Shown here: positions 37,253-45,889 of the stretch, piece after piece | How positions within the stretch are numbered: the first letter of the stretch is position 1 | Layout: each line of letters opens with the position of its first letter | Origin: an uncultured Acetatifactor sp. | GTDB taxonomy: Bacteria; Bacillota; Clostridia; Lachnospirales; Lachnospiraceae | DNA: 64,000 bases | Reading direction: 5' to 3' | Assembly (NCBI GenBank): GCA_910586435.1 | Contig: CAJUGT010000001.1 | Coordinates: 1-64,000, forward strand | Made by a program: the position numbers and the translations under genes | Notes under the pieces: generated by a model | Database searches by the model: none | Seen by the model: the letters and a program-made list of their open reading frames with translations, nothing else | What the model was told of the DNA's origin: nothing

Positions 37253-37442
37253 ATTTTCCCTCTCTTTCTCTTTTCCTTACTCCAATACGCAAACCGCAGT
37301 TTCTTTCCTGCTTCCCCGGGCCCTTGATTCAGCCTCGCCACTTGAAACCTGTGGGCACAATCGAACAGGGAAGCTTTCTTCCCCTGCCCGTGCGCCGGGC
37401 ATCCGTCAGCTTCTGCTGGCATTTACCTTTGCCCGTGCGCAT

Positions 37443-37730
37443 AAAAAACGTCCCTTGCAGTTCTGTTTCCAAAACTGCAAGGGACGAAAATATCCGTGGT
37501 ACCACCCTGCTTCCCTTTATCCGCACATTGCGGATAAAAGGCACTCTTTTGCGCATAACGCGCGCCTTCGGCTCAAACTACCGGCCTTCCGTCAGCGGAA
37601 TGCCCTCACTCAAGCGGCTCCGGTGGGAAATTCACAGTTCATCTGAACTTAAGGAAGCTTTCAGCCGATGACTCCCTCTCTCTGTAAGAAAATAAACTCC
37701 TACTCTACACCCTCACTGCCTTTTTATATT
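37443..37730 (-). promoter_or_regulatory. T-box leader controlling pheST
   Basis: On the minus strand the hallmark T-box sequence reads GGGTGGTACCACGG (around 37494-37508). It is followed by a 13-bp terminator stem (37473-37485 with 37450-37462) and a T-run (37448-37443). Upstream are the stem I elements and a TTC triplet (about 37629-37627, Phe codon) in the expected 'GAATTTCCC' context, a plausible specifier. Uncharged tRNA-Phe would stabilise the antiterminator and allow pheST expression. This is the normal Firmicute control of aminoacyl-tRNA synthetases, in contrast with the aspS leader in the same window. Confidence 0.9.
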
Positions 37731-37743
37731 CTGTTGATTTTTT

Positions 37744-37772
37744 ATTTTACCTCCTCCTGCGGAAATTGTCAA
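37744..37772 (-). promoter_or_regulatory. Promoter of the pheST T-box transcript
   Basis: Minus strand: perfect TTGACA (37772-37767), 17-base spacer, TAAAAT (37749-37744). Start of transcription near 37737, immediately before the T-box leader. Confidence 0.85.
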
Positions 37773-37947
37773 GCAAAAAAAACAAATTGAACACGACAAT
37801 AATTTCTGATGCGATTTTGGAGCCATGAAAATCAAAAATGTCAAATTTTAACCCCAAATAATCGCATACAGCGATTCAACATTTACAAATTGTTTATAGA
37901 TTGTTCATTCATGCGTTTGTCGTGCAAATTGAAATGGAATGGGCAGA

Positions 37948-37987
37948 ATATATAGTTGCTGTGAACGGAGTGACAGTAACTATATAT
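37948..37987. repeat. 15-bp inverted repeat downstream of the LRR gene
   Basis: Arms 37948-37962 (ATATATAGTTGCTGT) and 37973-37987 match with one G-T wobble around a 10-nt loop. It lies just after the stop of the LRR gene at 38042 and could be its terminator, though the T-run is poor. The gap 37773-38041 otherwise shows only AT-rich sequence with scattered short repeats such as 'GCGATT'. Confidence 0.45.
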
Positions 37988-38041
37988 TTGACGGCTGGTT
38001 ACGAAATTTTATGACTGCTCTGCTGAAAATAGCTCTTTTGG

Positions 38042-39496
38042 CTACGGCAGAAAATACCCCGTCATCCCTGTGAGCACGTCTGTCCTTTTGCCACATTCCG
38101 GACATGTATAAGTCCCGAAATAATAGCGGAGACGCTCCAGGCCTTCCGTATCATCCAGAAGCGCAAACAGGTTGAACAGCCAAGAGCATATATCCTCCTG
38201 GCTTTCACCATCCCACTTCTTTACTGGTACGTCCGCCTTTTCAATCCGCATGGAAGGATCAAAATAGCCGAACGCAATCTCTTCATCACAGTTTTCACAG
38301 CCGGGACAGAAGATATAGCAGGATTCCAGTTCCGATATGATAAGCAGAAACGCAAGCCTTCTCTCCCCCATGATTGCCGTTACGGCAAAGGCAAATCCAC
38401 GTCTCCAACTGATATGTTTTTGCCGTACATCATCCATATGTTCTGCCAGGAAGTCAATGGTCATGTCCCGAATCTGTAGGATAGCATTCTCATAGCTTTC
38501 CCGCACATCATCCTCCTTGGGCCTGTCGCCAAACACATCCGTGGCCAGGCAGCTTCCGGCCGCCAAAATCCCCCGGAACATCCACTCTGTATCATTTTCC
38601 TTTTCCCAGCCCTCCATCAGTCTGGCAAGATAAGGGACGGCCAGCCAGGTAGCCGGATAGAAGCTCATCTGGTGCCACAGATTTTCGCAGAGATTGTCAA
38701 AGGCCAGCTCATAATTTGTCTTCAGCGCCTTGTCCAGACGGCGCAGCTTAAAAGTTTCGTGGGCGTCTTCCCGCTTTCCCATCAAAATAGTCAGGTACTC
38801 CGTCACATCTCCATAAGCGCCTCTGTAAGTTTCCCACAGGAGGGAATCAAACTCCAAAAGCCCATAGGGATGCTCTCCCACCTTCCGTCTGGCAGCCTGA
38901 AAAGGCACACCCATACAAGACTGTCCGTCTGCCTTTTTGGCTTTGGATACCACCTTCTGCTCCGGCTCCTTTTCCTTATAGCAATGTTCCGGCAAATGAA
39001 CCTCTTTGATCCTACAGTTTAAAAATAAGCTGGCATCGGAGATTTCGCTGCCTTCCAGCGAAAGGCAGGTAAGACGAAACAGTTTCAGAATATCCTCCAT
39101 ATGTAAAAGCTCCGGACAACTCAACAGGCTGAGACTTTTTAAATTCACCAGATTCTTAAGAAATGTGCAGTCAAACACTCCGCAGGCTGAAATCTCCAGT
39201 CTTTCCAGGGCGGTACAGGTCATTAAAAAAGAAAAATCGTTGACCTGCATGGCGGAAACAGTCAGCTTTTTCAACCGTGACATTTTTCCGATTACACTAA
39301 AGTCTCCCCTTGCAATCTCAAGCCGCTCCGGAAGCGGATCATGAAGGGGATCGATAAACTTCTGATAAACCGGGCGCCCGCCGCAGGCCAGATTCTTTAT
39401 TTTCTGAAAGTCGTAAAGATTCTCCGGCACCCTGCCAAGGGCCTGGGCAACAAAGGTAAGCAGAATCGGGTCGATTGTTATTTTATTTGAGTCCAT
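38042..39496 (-). CDS. LRR-containing cytoplasmic protein with C-terminal Cys pair
   Basis: 484 residues from ATG 39496, chosen because GGAGGTAGAGGAC lies directly upstream (the ATG at 39511 sits before this site). Residues 60-190 contain irregular leucine-rich repeats ('L.RLEISACGVFDCTFL..LVNLKSLSLLSCPEL'). The C-terminal half is helical and has two possible zinc pairs: 'CPGC..C' (about 400) and 'CPECGK' (about 465). No signal peptide, so likely cytoplasmic. No known family recognised; it might be a degenerate internalin-like sensor or an orphan effector/immunity-type protein. It stands alone between the pheS leader and the SDR gene. Confidence 0.7.
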   Translation of the reverse strand: MDSNKITIDPILLTFVAQALGRVPENLYDFQKIKNLACGGRPVYQKFIDPLHDPLPERLEIARGDFSVIGKMSRLKKLTVSAMQVNDFSFLMTCTALERLEISACGVFDCTFLKNLVNLKSLSLLSCPELLHMEDILKLFRLTCLSLEGSEISDASLFLNCRIKEVHLPEHCYKEKEPEQKVVSKAKKADGQSCMGVPFQAARRKVGEHPYGLLEFDSLLWETYRGAYGDVTEYLTILMGKREDAHETFKLRRLDKALKTNYELAFDNLCENLWHQMSFYPATWLAVPYLARLMEGWEKENDTEWMFRGILAAGSCLATDVFGDRPKEDDVRESYENAILQIRDMTIDFLAEHMDDVRQKHISWRRGFAFAVTAIMGERRLAFLLIISELESCYIFCPGCENCDEEIAFGYFDPSMRIEKADVPVKKWDGESQEDICSWLFNLFALLDDTEGLERLRYYFGTYTCPECGKRTDVLTGMTGYFLP

Positions 39497-39559
39497 GTCC
39501 TCTACCTCCATTTTCTATATTGGTTTTTCACCCTTCGTCACGGAAAGCCTGGGAATAGA

Positions 39560-39600
39560 AAAAGGCTCGCAAGTCCACTTTTAAGCGATTTTGCGAGCGT
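39560..39600 (-). terminator. Terminator after the SDR gene
   Basis: GCTCGCAA (39565-39572) pairs with TTGCGAGC (39591-39598). On the minus strand the structure is followed by CTTTTTC, ending the transcript of the oxidoreductase gene at 39651. Confidence 0.75.
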
Positions 39601-39650
39601 TTTGACACTACTCTGACTCAGACCGTTACAGAAAAGTATGCATTTACCCC

Positions 39651-40490
39651 TTATACCCCAAGGTAACAGTGGAAACCTCCATCCACAGGCAGTATCACAC
39701 CTGTGACAAAACCGCTTCCTTTGGGACTGACCAGAAATAAAAGCGCTCCAATCAAGTCTTCCGGCTCACCGTATTTCCCCATGGGGGTGCTGTCAATAAT
39801 CTTCTGACTTCTGGGCGTTGGGGTTCCGTCCGGATTAAAATGAAGGGCATGGTTCTGAGGCGTCTGAAAAAATCCCGGCGCCAGCGCGTTGACCCGAATA
39901 CCGCTCTTGGCAAAATAGTTGGCCGCCCACTGGGTAAAATTGGATATTGCCGCCTTTGCGCTGGAATATCCCGGAATTCTGGTCAGGGGTCCGTATGCCC
40001 CCATACTGGAGATGTTTATTATATTCGCATTTTCTTCCCCTACCATGGCAGCTCCAAAAACCTGGGTCGGAAGCAGTGTCCCATACGGGTGCAAATCCAG
40101 TTCCTTGCGGACATTTTCCATATCCGCAGTGAAAAAGTTCAGCATATTTCCCTCATCGGAAAACTGATCCTGCGGAATTTCAGCACTTTTCACTGCGCCC
40201 CCCGCACAGTTCACAAGTATATTAATTCTGCCCCATTTATTCAATATTTCCTGTTTTGCTTCTTCCAGGCTCTCTCTGTCCAGCACATTCGCCGCCACAG
40301 AAATAGCCTCTCCTCCTTCTGCCTCAATGTCATTGACTACCGGAAGCCCATTCTCGGCTTTCCTGCCCAACACTGCGACCTTTGCGCCGCATTTTGCCAA
40401 CGCTCTGGAAAACATTCCGCCTATGACACCGCTGCCCCCTGTCACAACAGCCACTTCTCCTCTGAGATCAATCTTAAAAGGCAATTCCAT
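39651..40490 (-). CDS. SDR oxidoreductase, D-mannonate oxidoreductase-like
   Basis: 279 residues. Classical short-chain dehydrogenase: 'VTGGSGVIGG' nucleotide-binding motif (about 16-25), 'NCAGG', catalytic 'YSSAK' with Tyr and Lys near residue 175-179, and 'VNALAPGFF'. The C-terminal 'GFVTGVILPVDGGF.....' and the 'NPDGTPTPRS' stretch match the B. subtilis YjmF-type fructuronate/mannonate reductases, though related sugar-acid reductases cannot be excluded. No uronate genes lie next to it. Possible role: hexuronate breakdown. Confidence 0.85.
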   Translation of the reverse strand: MELPFKIDLRGEVAVVTGGSGVIGGMFSRALAKCGAKVAVLGRKAENGLPVVNDIEAEGGEAISVAANVLDRESLEEAKQEILNKWGRINILVNCAGGAVKSAEIPQDQFSDEGNMLNFFTADMENVRKELDLHPYGTLLPTQVFGAAMVGEENANIINISSMGAYGPLTRIPGYSSAKAAISNFTQWAANYFAKSGIRVNALAPGFFQTPQNHALHFNPDGTPTPRSQKIIDSTPMGKYGEPEDLIGALLFLVSPKGSGFVTGVILPVDGGFHCYLGV

Positions 40491-40510
40491 TTTTTTATCC
40501 TCCTATTTTA

Positions 40511-40800
40511 AGTCGCTGCGCGACAGCACTAAAGGGTGTGGTTCCTTCGGCGCACACACAGGAGAGACAAATTTCATTCGGAAGTACCCTCATGAAATTT
40601 GCTCTCGTGCGCCTTCGCACCCTCACCGGTCTCTGCGCTTCGGTACCCCAACCAGGGAAGAAATCTTCAGCCACTTTCGTGTCTGAAATTTCTTCCTTGT
40701 GTCTGAAAGACACATTGCACCTTCGTTCCGAGACTGTTTTAAATAACCTCTTGACATTTCTTAGCTGGACTATTCCAGTACCGTCTCTGCGTCTGAAAGA
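40511..40800. repeat. Dispersed intergenic repeat, copy A
   Basis: Copy A has two parts. 40511-40557 matches 45814-45861 of copy C (AGTCGCTG..., CACTAAAGGGTGTGGTTCC, TTCGGCGCAC). 40698-40780 matches copies B and C (TGTGTCTGAAAGACACA hairpin, TTCCGAGACTGTTTT, CTCTTGACATTTCTTAGC, GGACTATTCCAGTACC). A further partial TCTGAAAGACAC unit is at 40792. Several perfect small hairpins occur (TGTGTC/GACACA; GTGCG/CGCAC). It fills the 350-base gap 40491-40839 and shows no gene. Confidence 0.8.
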
Positions 40801-40839
40801 CACCTTTGCCCTCCGTTTCCTGCCCCCAATATAGACATA

Positions 40840-41676
40840 TTATAAAATCTGCCCTTTTGCCGCCGAATCGTTCACAGTTTCAAAATACTGATTTAAGTAT
40901 GCTCCAATCATAATGATATACATACAAAAGTACATCCAAAGCAGCACAATGATAATGACGGCCAAACTCCCATAGATACCATAGGAATTGCCATACGTGA
41001 CATAGCTTGAAAATACCCACGAAAAAATGCTCCATACCACGGAAGCAAATACCGCACCGGGAATCTGTTCCTTAAAATACAGCTTTTTATCCGGGACATA
41101 GGTATATACGGCGGCAAACAATATGGAAAGCACTGCCCATACAAGCAGAAACCTGAAGTTCATGGCAAACAAAACCACTTGGCGAAGCCGTGGAAGGCGA
41201 TGCAATATCAATGTCACCAACTGATCTCCAAATACCATGACAAACAAGGACAAAATCACAACTATAAGCATTACAATCGTATAAAAGGATGCTATGAAAC
41301 GCACCACCAGGTAGTTTCTCTGTTCTTCCACATCATTGACAGCATTCAATCCCCGCATAAGCGCCATAACCCCCTTTGAGGCCGACCAAAGAGTGGCGAC
41401 TATCGCAATAGAAAGAATCCCTGCGGATTTATCATATATATCCCCAATCAGACTTTCCGCCACCGGATCTACCACATCGGGCAGCACATCCGTCACCGCT
41501 TCCACCAAGTCTTCTTCTGTCAAAGGGGTGTATGGAATAATAGTACATATCATAATCAATAAAGGCACAATGGAAAGGAAGAAAAAAAATGCCGTGCTGG
41601 CAGCAAAATCATTAATCTTCTTTTTATTCATCTGCCTGGAAAAATCCATAATCACAGGTATAAACTTATGTATCAC
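40840..41676 (-). CDS. YihY/BrkB family inner membrane protein
   Basis: 278 residues with six membrane helices and the family pattern: 'AASTAFFFFLSIVPLLIM' near the N-terminus, '.LWSASKGVMALMRGLN..' in the middle, and C-terminal 'GSYGIYGSLAVIIIVLLWMY'. Once called ribonuclease BN, the family is now regarded as a membrane protein of unknown function. Flanked on both sides by copies of the dispersed repeat. Confidence 0.9.
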   Translation of the reverse strand: MIHKFIPVIMDFSRQMNKKKINDFAASTAFFFFLSIVPLLIMICTIIPYTPLTEEDLVEAVTDVLPDVVDPVAESLIGDIYDKSAGILSIAIVATLWSASKGVMALMRGLNAVNDVEEQRNYLVVRFIASFYTIVMLIVVILSLFVMVFGDQLVTLILHRLPRLRQVVLFAMNFRFLLVWAVLSILFAAVYTYVPDKKLYFKEQIPGAVFASVVWSIFSWVFSSYVTYGNSYGIYGSLAVIIIVLLWMYFCMYIIMIGAYLNQYFETVNDSAAKGQIL

Positions 41677-41688
41677 TTACAACGCTCC

Positions 41689-41849
41689 TATTCCAGTACC
41701 GTCTCTCCACTGCGGCGCCCAAACCAGGGGATGGTTATTCAGACGCATAGGCGTCTGAAACCCCTTCTCTGTGTCTGAAAGACACATTGCGCCTCCGTTC
41801 CGAGACTGTTTTTAAATTTTCTCTTGACATTTCTTAGCTGAACTATTCA
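41689..41849. repeat. Dispersed intergenic repeat, copy B
   Basis: Starts TATTCCAGTACCGTCTCT (41689-41706), contains a TCAGACGC/GGCGTCTGA hairpin (about 41739-41758), then TGTGTCTGAAAGACACA and TTCCGAGACTGTTTTTAAA..TTGACATTTCTTAGC...ACTATTCA (41770-41849). Same order as in copies A and C. The repeat runs into the stop codon of the SpoIID gene (TAG at 41845-41843), so that gene uses the repeat for its end. Confidence 0.85.
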
Positions 41850-43903
41850 TATATACTTTCTATCATACAGCCCTCATAAAAATACAACAGAATTTCTTCT
41901 GCCGAATAACCGGCTCTGGCCATTTCCATGGCGCCATTCTGACTCATTCCCACACCATGGCCGAAGCCACCTCCGATTAAGGCATATCTTACCACATTTC
42001 CGTTCTCCTTACCAGTCTTTATAATAAAAAATCCGCTTGGAAGCAATGTGGGACAGGAAGCTTTGCTTCCATCCTGCCTTATAACCGCCGCCTTACCGTC
42101 ATTTAATACATATCGGATATTGTGTTCGGATATGACTTTTATTTTCTGAGACAACGTCTCTATCACAAGTTCATCCGCAACACCTCCGCTTCCCCGGCTT
42201 TCTATGTAGATTTCCTGAATATCATCCAGTCTGTCAATCTTCTCACTGACATACTCTTCATCCTTCCATGTCAATATAAGTTTACTGTTAGCCGAATACC
42301 TCTTTTGCAGCGCCTCCAGCATATGTTCCTTATCCAGTTCCTCTACCTCATAACTCCAGCGATACCATCCTTCCCCTGCCTCAAAGTCATCCTCATTCAC
42401 TGTGGAAATAAAAGCTTCAAAAGCAGCCTCTTCCCGCAGTATTTCCCCCAGTTCATCCCCAGCTTCCCAGGATACGCCATTCTCACCCAAATTTTCCCCG
42501 TTGCCCTCTGCTTTCCAGGCATTCTCTTCTTTTTCTCCGCCCTGCATATTTCCAACGGCCACTATCTGTTCCTGACTCTGATCCCCCTGCGCAATTTCTG
42601 CCCTCATAGCGGTCTTGCTCAGGGATTTTGCCCTTAAATAGGTAAGCGTCGGCGCCGCCTCCGTCTTCCACACATTGGCGTCACTTCCCACACCACAGGA
42701 GGTAGAATAATAATATGTCCCCGCCAAAGTTCCCGGCTCCCTGAACAAAAGCTGTCCATAGGTCTCCTTGGCCGCCGTGGTGGTACTTTCCTGTTCCAAA
42801 ATATTGTTATATACCTGGTATGTAGTACTGTCATCCACATGCGCGCCATATTGAGGATAACCGGCATGTTCCATATGCCCATACGCATACGTTCTGGCAC
42901 AGATTGCCTGCGCTTTCAGAGCTTCGGCGGGATACCTGGAAGGCATTTCACTCGGCACAACACTGTACAGGTATTCTTCCAAAAGAACTTCGTTTACCAC
43001 AACAAGCCCGCTCTCCGCCGCCAAAAGTTCCATCTGCCCTCTGTAGGAAGGAATTCCCTGACTTCGTCCGCAGTTTTTCAAAGTAATCTTCCCTGTCAGT
43101 ACATCGGGGACAATCCGTATCCGGTTCGACTCAAAATAGCTGCTGTCCCTGCCAAATGTCAGCTCTTCCCCAGCCGGATGCCGCTCCTGTTTTATGGCGT
43201 CATAGGCACCATATATCACCGTGTAATCCACATCACAGGAAAGTACTACCTCTTCATGAAAATTTCCCCCATACTCTGAACCGCTGATTAAGACACGAAT
43301 ATATTCCATGGCTTCCTCTTTCGCCATAAGGACACCGCAGATTTCCCCATTTTCCATACATAAGTCCGTAAAATTATAACCAAACCGCAGATTTTCCACG
43401 GTACACATTTCCAGACTGTCATACAATCTGTAGCCTTTATAATCCGATGCCAGCGGCAGTCTTCCATACCCTTCCACTTCCACCCCCGACGCGTCCGCCC
43501 CGAGGATTTTGCCGTTAATCTTATTCGTCTTTGGCACTGTCCCTGTCACAGCGCCGTCTGTCAGCATTACATCCGCCACCTGCTCCCGTATGGAATCCTC
43601 GGGGCAATATAACAGCACATTTCCCTCTGCGTCCGTTCCGGCTTCTCCCCACGGATACTCCTCACGCTGACCGTCCCGAAATATGGTAAGCCCTTCCTCG
43701 TCCGCCTCCATGACCCATACGTTTCTATAAATCTGTATCACCGGAACATGGGGCATGGGAAGTTCCTCTTCCTCTCTATGTATTATCATCAGTATCAGCT
43801 TTCCCAACAATAGCACCACCAGCAATAGAATCCCCAGCAAACAGACAAAAGCTTTCAACTGCATCCTTTGTGATTTGTTCAGTCCCCACTTGTTTTGATC
43901 CAA
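41843..43903 (-). CDS. SpoIID/LytB domain membrane protein
   Basis: 686 residues. A short basic N-terminus is followed by one membrane helix (about 17-39), then an extracellular region with beta-rich sequence (50-280). The SpoIID domain is recognisable by 'EEYLYSVVPSEMPSRYPAEALKAQAICARTYA' around residues 295-330, with the catalytic Glu of SpoIID in 'SVVPSEMP'. SpoIID cuts glycan strands lacking stem peptides during engulfment; LytB paralogues modify cell-wall lytic enzymes. With its long extra N-terminal region this is not classical SpoIID (about 340 residues) but a larger family member. It follows the probable 6S RNA on the same strand. Confidence 0.87.
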   Translation of the reverse strand: MDQNKWGLNKSQRMQLKAFVCLLGILLLVVLLLGKLILMIIHREEEELPMPHVPVIQIYRNVWVMEADEEGLTIFRDGQREEYPWGEAGTDAEGNVLLYCPEDSIREQVADVMLTDGAVTGTVPKTNKINGKILGADASGVEVEGYGRLPLASDYKGYRLYDSLEMCTVENLRFGYNFTDLCMENGEICGVLMAKEEAMEYIRVLISGSEYGGNFHEEVVLSCDVDYTVIYGAYDAIKQERHPAGEELTFGRDSSYFESNRIRIVPDVLTGKITLKNCGRSQGIPSYRGQMELLAAESGLVVVNEVLLEEYLYSVVPSEMPSRYPAEALKAQAICARTYAYGHMEHAGYPQYGAHVDDSTTYQVYNNILEQESTTTAAKETYGQLLFREPGTLAGTYYYSTSCGVGSDANVWKTEAAPTLTYLRAKSLSKTAMRAEIAQGDQSQEQIVAVGNMQGGEKEENAWKAEGNGENLGENGVSWEAGDELGEILREEAAFEAFISTVNEDDFEAGEGWYRWSYEVEELDKEHMLEALQKRYSANSKLILTWKDEEYVSEKIDRLDDIQEIYIESRGSGGVADELVIETLSQKIKVISEHNIRYVLNDGKAAVIRQDGSKASCPTLLPSGFFIIKTGKENGNVVRYALIGGGFGHGVGMSQNGAMEMARAGYSAEEILLYFYEGCMIESIYE

Positions 43904-43933
43904 TTTTCCTCTCCCAGACTAAAAGATTTCATC

Positions 43934-43961
43934 TAAAAGAGCAGTCCCCAGGGACTGCTCT
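43934..43961 (-). terminator. Terminator of the probable 6S RNA
   Basis: 10-bp perfect stem (43938-43947 with 43952-43961, arm AGAGCAGTCC) followed on the minus strand by TTTTAGAT. It ends the ncRNA transcript before the SpoIID gene. Confidence 0.75.
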
Positions 43962-44182
43962 CTTCTTCTGTATAAAGACCCAAAATGCCGCCTTCTGTCT
44001 CTTGACTCCTAGCAATGCTAGGTGGGCAACCGCAGCCAGCGCTTTTGCCTTCCCTTCCAATCCATCACAGAGAGCATATACTCCTGTGAAGTGAGGGCTT
44101 GACAGCCGCCTGGCAATATAGGAATCCCGTTAAAAGAAATGTAGGTTCAAAAATAAACAGAAGTTATCGCACATTTCAGGTT
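43938..44182 (-). ncRNA. ssrS: Structured small RNA, probably 6S RNA
   Basis: The minus-strand transcript between a good promoter (44217-44189) and the terminator at 43938-43961 would be about 245 nt. Its ends pair (ACTTCTGT near 44163-44157 with ACAGAAG at 43971-43965), and inside are a TCACAG...CTGTGA hairpin, GGCAA/TTGCC, and a perfect CCTAGC-ATT-GCTAGG hairpin (about 44022-44008). The closed long fold, size and 'GCGGCATTTTGGGTC' 3' end fit 6S RNA of Clostridia, which binds sigma-A RNA polymerase. The call is by eye; another structured RNA is possible. Confidence 0.55.
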
Positions 44183-44188
44183 ACATAT

Positions 44189-44217
44189 ATTATAACGAAA
44201 AGTGGGCAAGATTACAA
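44189..44217 (-). promoter_or_regulatory. Promoter of the probable 6S RNA
   Basis: Minus strand: TTGTAA (44217-44212), 17-base spacer, perfect TATAAT (44194-44189). It starts downstream of the aspS stop and reads away from aspS, giving an independent transcript. Confidence 0.8.
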
Positions 44218-44301
44218 CAGTAAATTTTGCCATAAAGAAAAAAATTTGTCGTTTCTGTTCAGATACCTCTTCTGAACGGCTGCATTTTATCCCTTCACCC
44301 T

Positions 44302-45621
44302 TTAAGGCGTCAATCTGTGTATATCTCTCGGAAACAGACTGGCCTGCCTGATATTTTCAAATCCCAGAAGTTTTGCCGTCAAACGTTCCAGCCCAAGACC
44401 AAGTCCCCCATGCGGCGGCATACCGTGTTTGTGCATCATAAGGTAACTGTCAAAATCTTTTACGTCCATGCCACGCTCCAGCATTTTCGCAACCTGCACA
44501 CCATATTCATGAATGCGCTGCCCTCCCGTAGTAATTTCCAGGCCACGGAATATCAAGTCAAAACTAAATGTTTCCCCCGGACTGTCTGGGTCCTCCATCA
44601 CATAAAAAGGGCGTTTGCCTGTGGGATAATGGGTTACAAATACAAATTCACTTCCAAACTTGCGTTTTATCAACTCTGATAACAGTTTTTCTTCTTCCGG
44701 TTCAAAATCATGGCATTCTTTGGGTTCTCTGTGAAATTCCTCAGCCACCAGCCTTTTGGCTTCGGAAAACTTCAGAATCGGAACATTCCCCCATGCCTGC
44801 ATCTTTGGCAGTTCCACTCCCAACAGGGCAAGTTCTTCACCATACTCCTGCCCAAGCAGTTCAAACGCCATTGTCAGCATTTTGACTTCCATTTCCATAA
44901 TGTCAGAAAAACTTTTGATATACCCCATCTCAAAATCCACACCCATATACTCGTTTAAATGCCTGGCAGTGTCATGCTTCTCGGCCCTGAACACAGGGCC
45001 TACTTCATAAACCCGCTCAAAAACACCCACCATCATTTGCTTATAAAATTGTGGACTCTGCGCCAGATAAGCCTCCTTTCCAAAATAATCCAGCCTGAAA
45101 ATATTCGCTCCTCCTTCAGCGCCTTCCGACACGATTTTTGGCGTATGAATTTCCGTAAAATGTTCCTTTTCAAAAAAACGGCGGAATCCCCGCAAAAGTC
45201 CCTCCTGTATTTTAAAGATGGCTCTTTCTTTTTCATTCCTGAGCGTCAGAGGTCTGAAATCCAGCTTGTTTTCCAAAGATGTATCCACCACCTTCCCATT
45301 TATTACAATGGGCATCTGTGCCTCTGGCACGGACAGATACTCTATGGAAATCATATGCAGTTCAACCCCATATCTTGCCCGACTCTCGCCGGCCACCTTT
45401 GCGGTCAGAATCACACAGGACTCCTCCGCCATCCCCTCTATCAATTCTTTGTTGTCGCAGACACACTGGAGCATATGCCTGGCAGTACGCAGAATGACAA
45501 AACAAAACCCACTCATTTTCCTTATCTTATATATGCTTCCATGAACAATTACCCTTTTGCCAACATATGCGGCAAGCTCTTCCGGAGATGATTCCGGTAA
45601 ATTGATTTGACTCTTTTCCAT
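44302..45621 (-). CDS. aspS: Archaeal-type (non-discriminating-like) aspartyl-tRNA synthetase
   Basis: 439 residues, well short of the bacterial-type AspRS (about 590) because the GAD insertion is absent, so this is the archaeal/eukaryal class. An N-terminal OB anticodon-binding domain (about 20-110) is followed by a class IIb core: motif 2 with 'VFRAEKHDTARHLNEYMGVDFEMGY', and motif 3 'GGLGLGLERLTAKLL'. In bacteria such enzymes usually also charge tRNA-Asn, with correction by GatCAB, but this property cannot be read here. AAAGGAG lies 4-5 bases before the ATG, directly after a small upstream ORF, in a transcript with an apparent attenuator. Confidence 0.93.
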   Translation of the reverse strand: MEKSQINLPESSPEELAAYVGKRVIVHGSIYKIRKMSGFCFVILRTARHMLQCVCDNKELIEGMAEESCVILTAKVAGESRARYGVELHMISIEYLSVPEAQMPIVINGKVVDTSLENKLDFRPLTLRNEKERAIFKIQEGLLRGFRRFFEKEHFTEIHTPKIVSEGAEGGANIFRLDYFGKEAYLAQSPQFYKQMMVGVFERVYEVGPVFRAEKHDTARHLNEYMGVDFEMGYIKSFSDIMEMEVKMLTMAFELLGQEYGEELALLGVELPKMQAWGNVPILKFSEAKRLVAEEFHREPKECHDFEPEEEKLLSELIKRKFGSEFVFVTHYPTGKRPFYVMEDPDSPGETFSFDLIFRGLEITTGGQRIHEYGVQVAKMLERGMDVKDFDSYLMMHKHGMPPHGGLGLGLERLTAKLLGFENIRQASLFPRDIHRLTP

Positions 45622-45632
45622 TTTCTTCTCCT

Positions 45633-45722
45633 TTACGCTTTATTCATATTCAATTTCTCTACTTTTTTCCAGAAACCTAAGCGCATCACCTTATCCATTC
45701 GGACATCGTCTATATGTCTCAT
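45633..45722 (-). CDS. 29-residue Asp-containing ORF immediately upstream of aspS
   Basis: ATG 45722 has GGGGGTGAT just upstream; 29 codons then TAA, 11 bases before the aspS ATG, with the aspS ribosome site overlapping its end. The peptide contains 'HIDDVRMDKVMRL', with three Asp codons. It aligns with the leader peptide at 46017-46073 ('DDDKVRL'), sharing codon order GAC GAT ... GAT AAG GTG ... CGC TT. It could couple aspS translation to its own, or be a second sensor. The small size and lack of comparative data keep confidence modest. Confidence 0.5.
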   Translation of the reverse strand: MRHIDDVRMDKVMRLGFWKKVEKLNMNKA

Positions 45723-45733
45723 CTTATCACCCC

Positions 45734-45862
45734 CTATTCCAGTACCCGCTTGCGAAAACTGGTTCCGAGACTGTTTTTAAAATTACTCTTGACATTTCTT
45801 AGCCGGACTGTTATAAGTCGCTGCCAGGCGACACTAAAGGGTGTGGTTCCTTCGGCGCACGC
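45734..45862. repeat. Dispersed intergenic repeat, copy C
   Basis: CTATTCCAGTACC (45734-45746), GGTTCCGAGACTGTTTTTAAA, TTGACATTTCTTAGCCGGACT, then AAGTCGCTGCCAGGCGACACTAAAGGGTGTGG and TTCGGCGCAC. It is the same element as copies A and B but carries both parts adjacent. It lies inside the aspS leader, between the attenuator terminator and the small ORF, so it is probably transcribed with aspS. The insertion lengthens the leader by about 130 bases. Confidence 0.85.
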
Positions 45863-45889
45863 ATATTTCCTTTGCATGGGTCTGTACAT

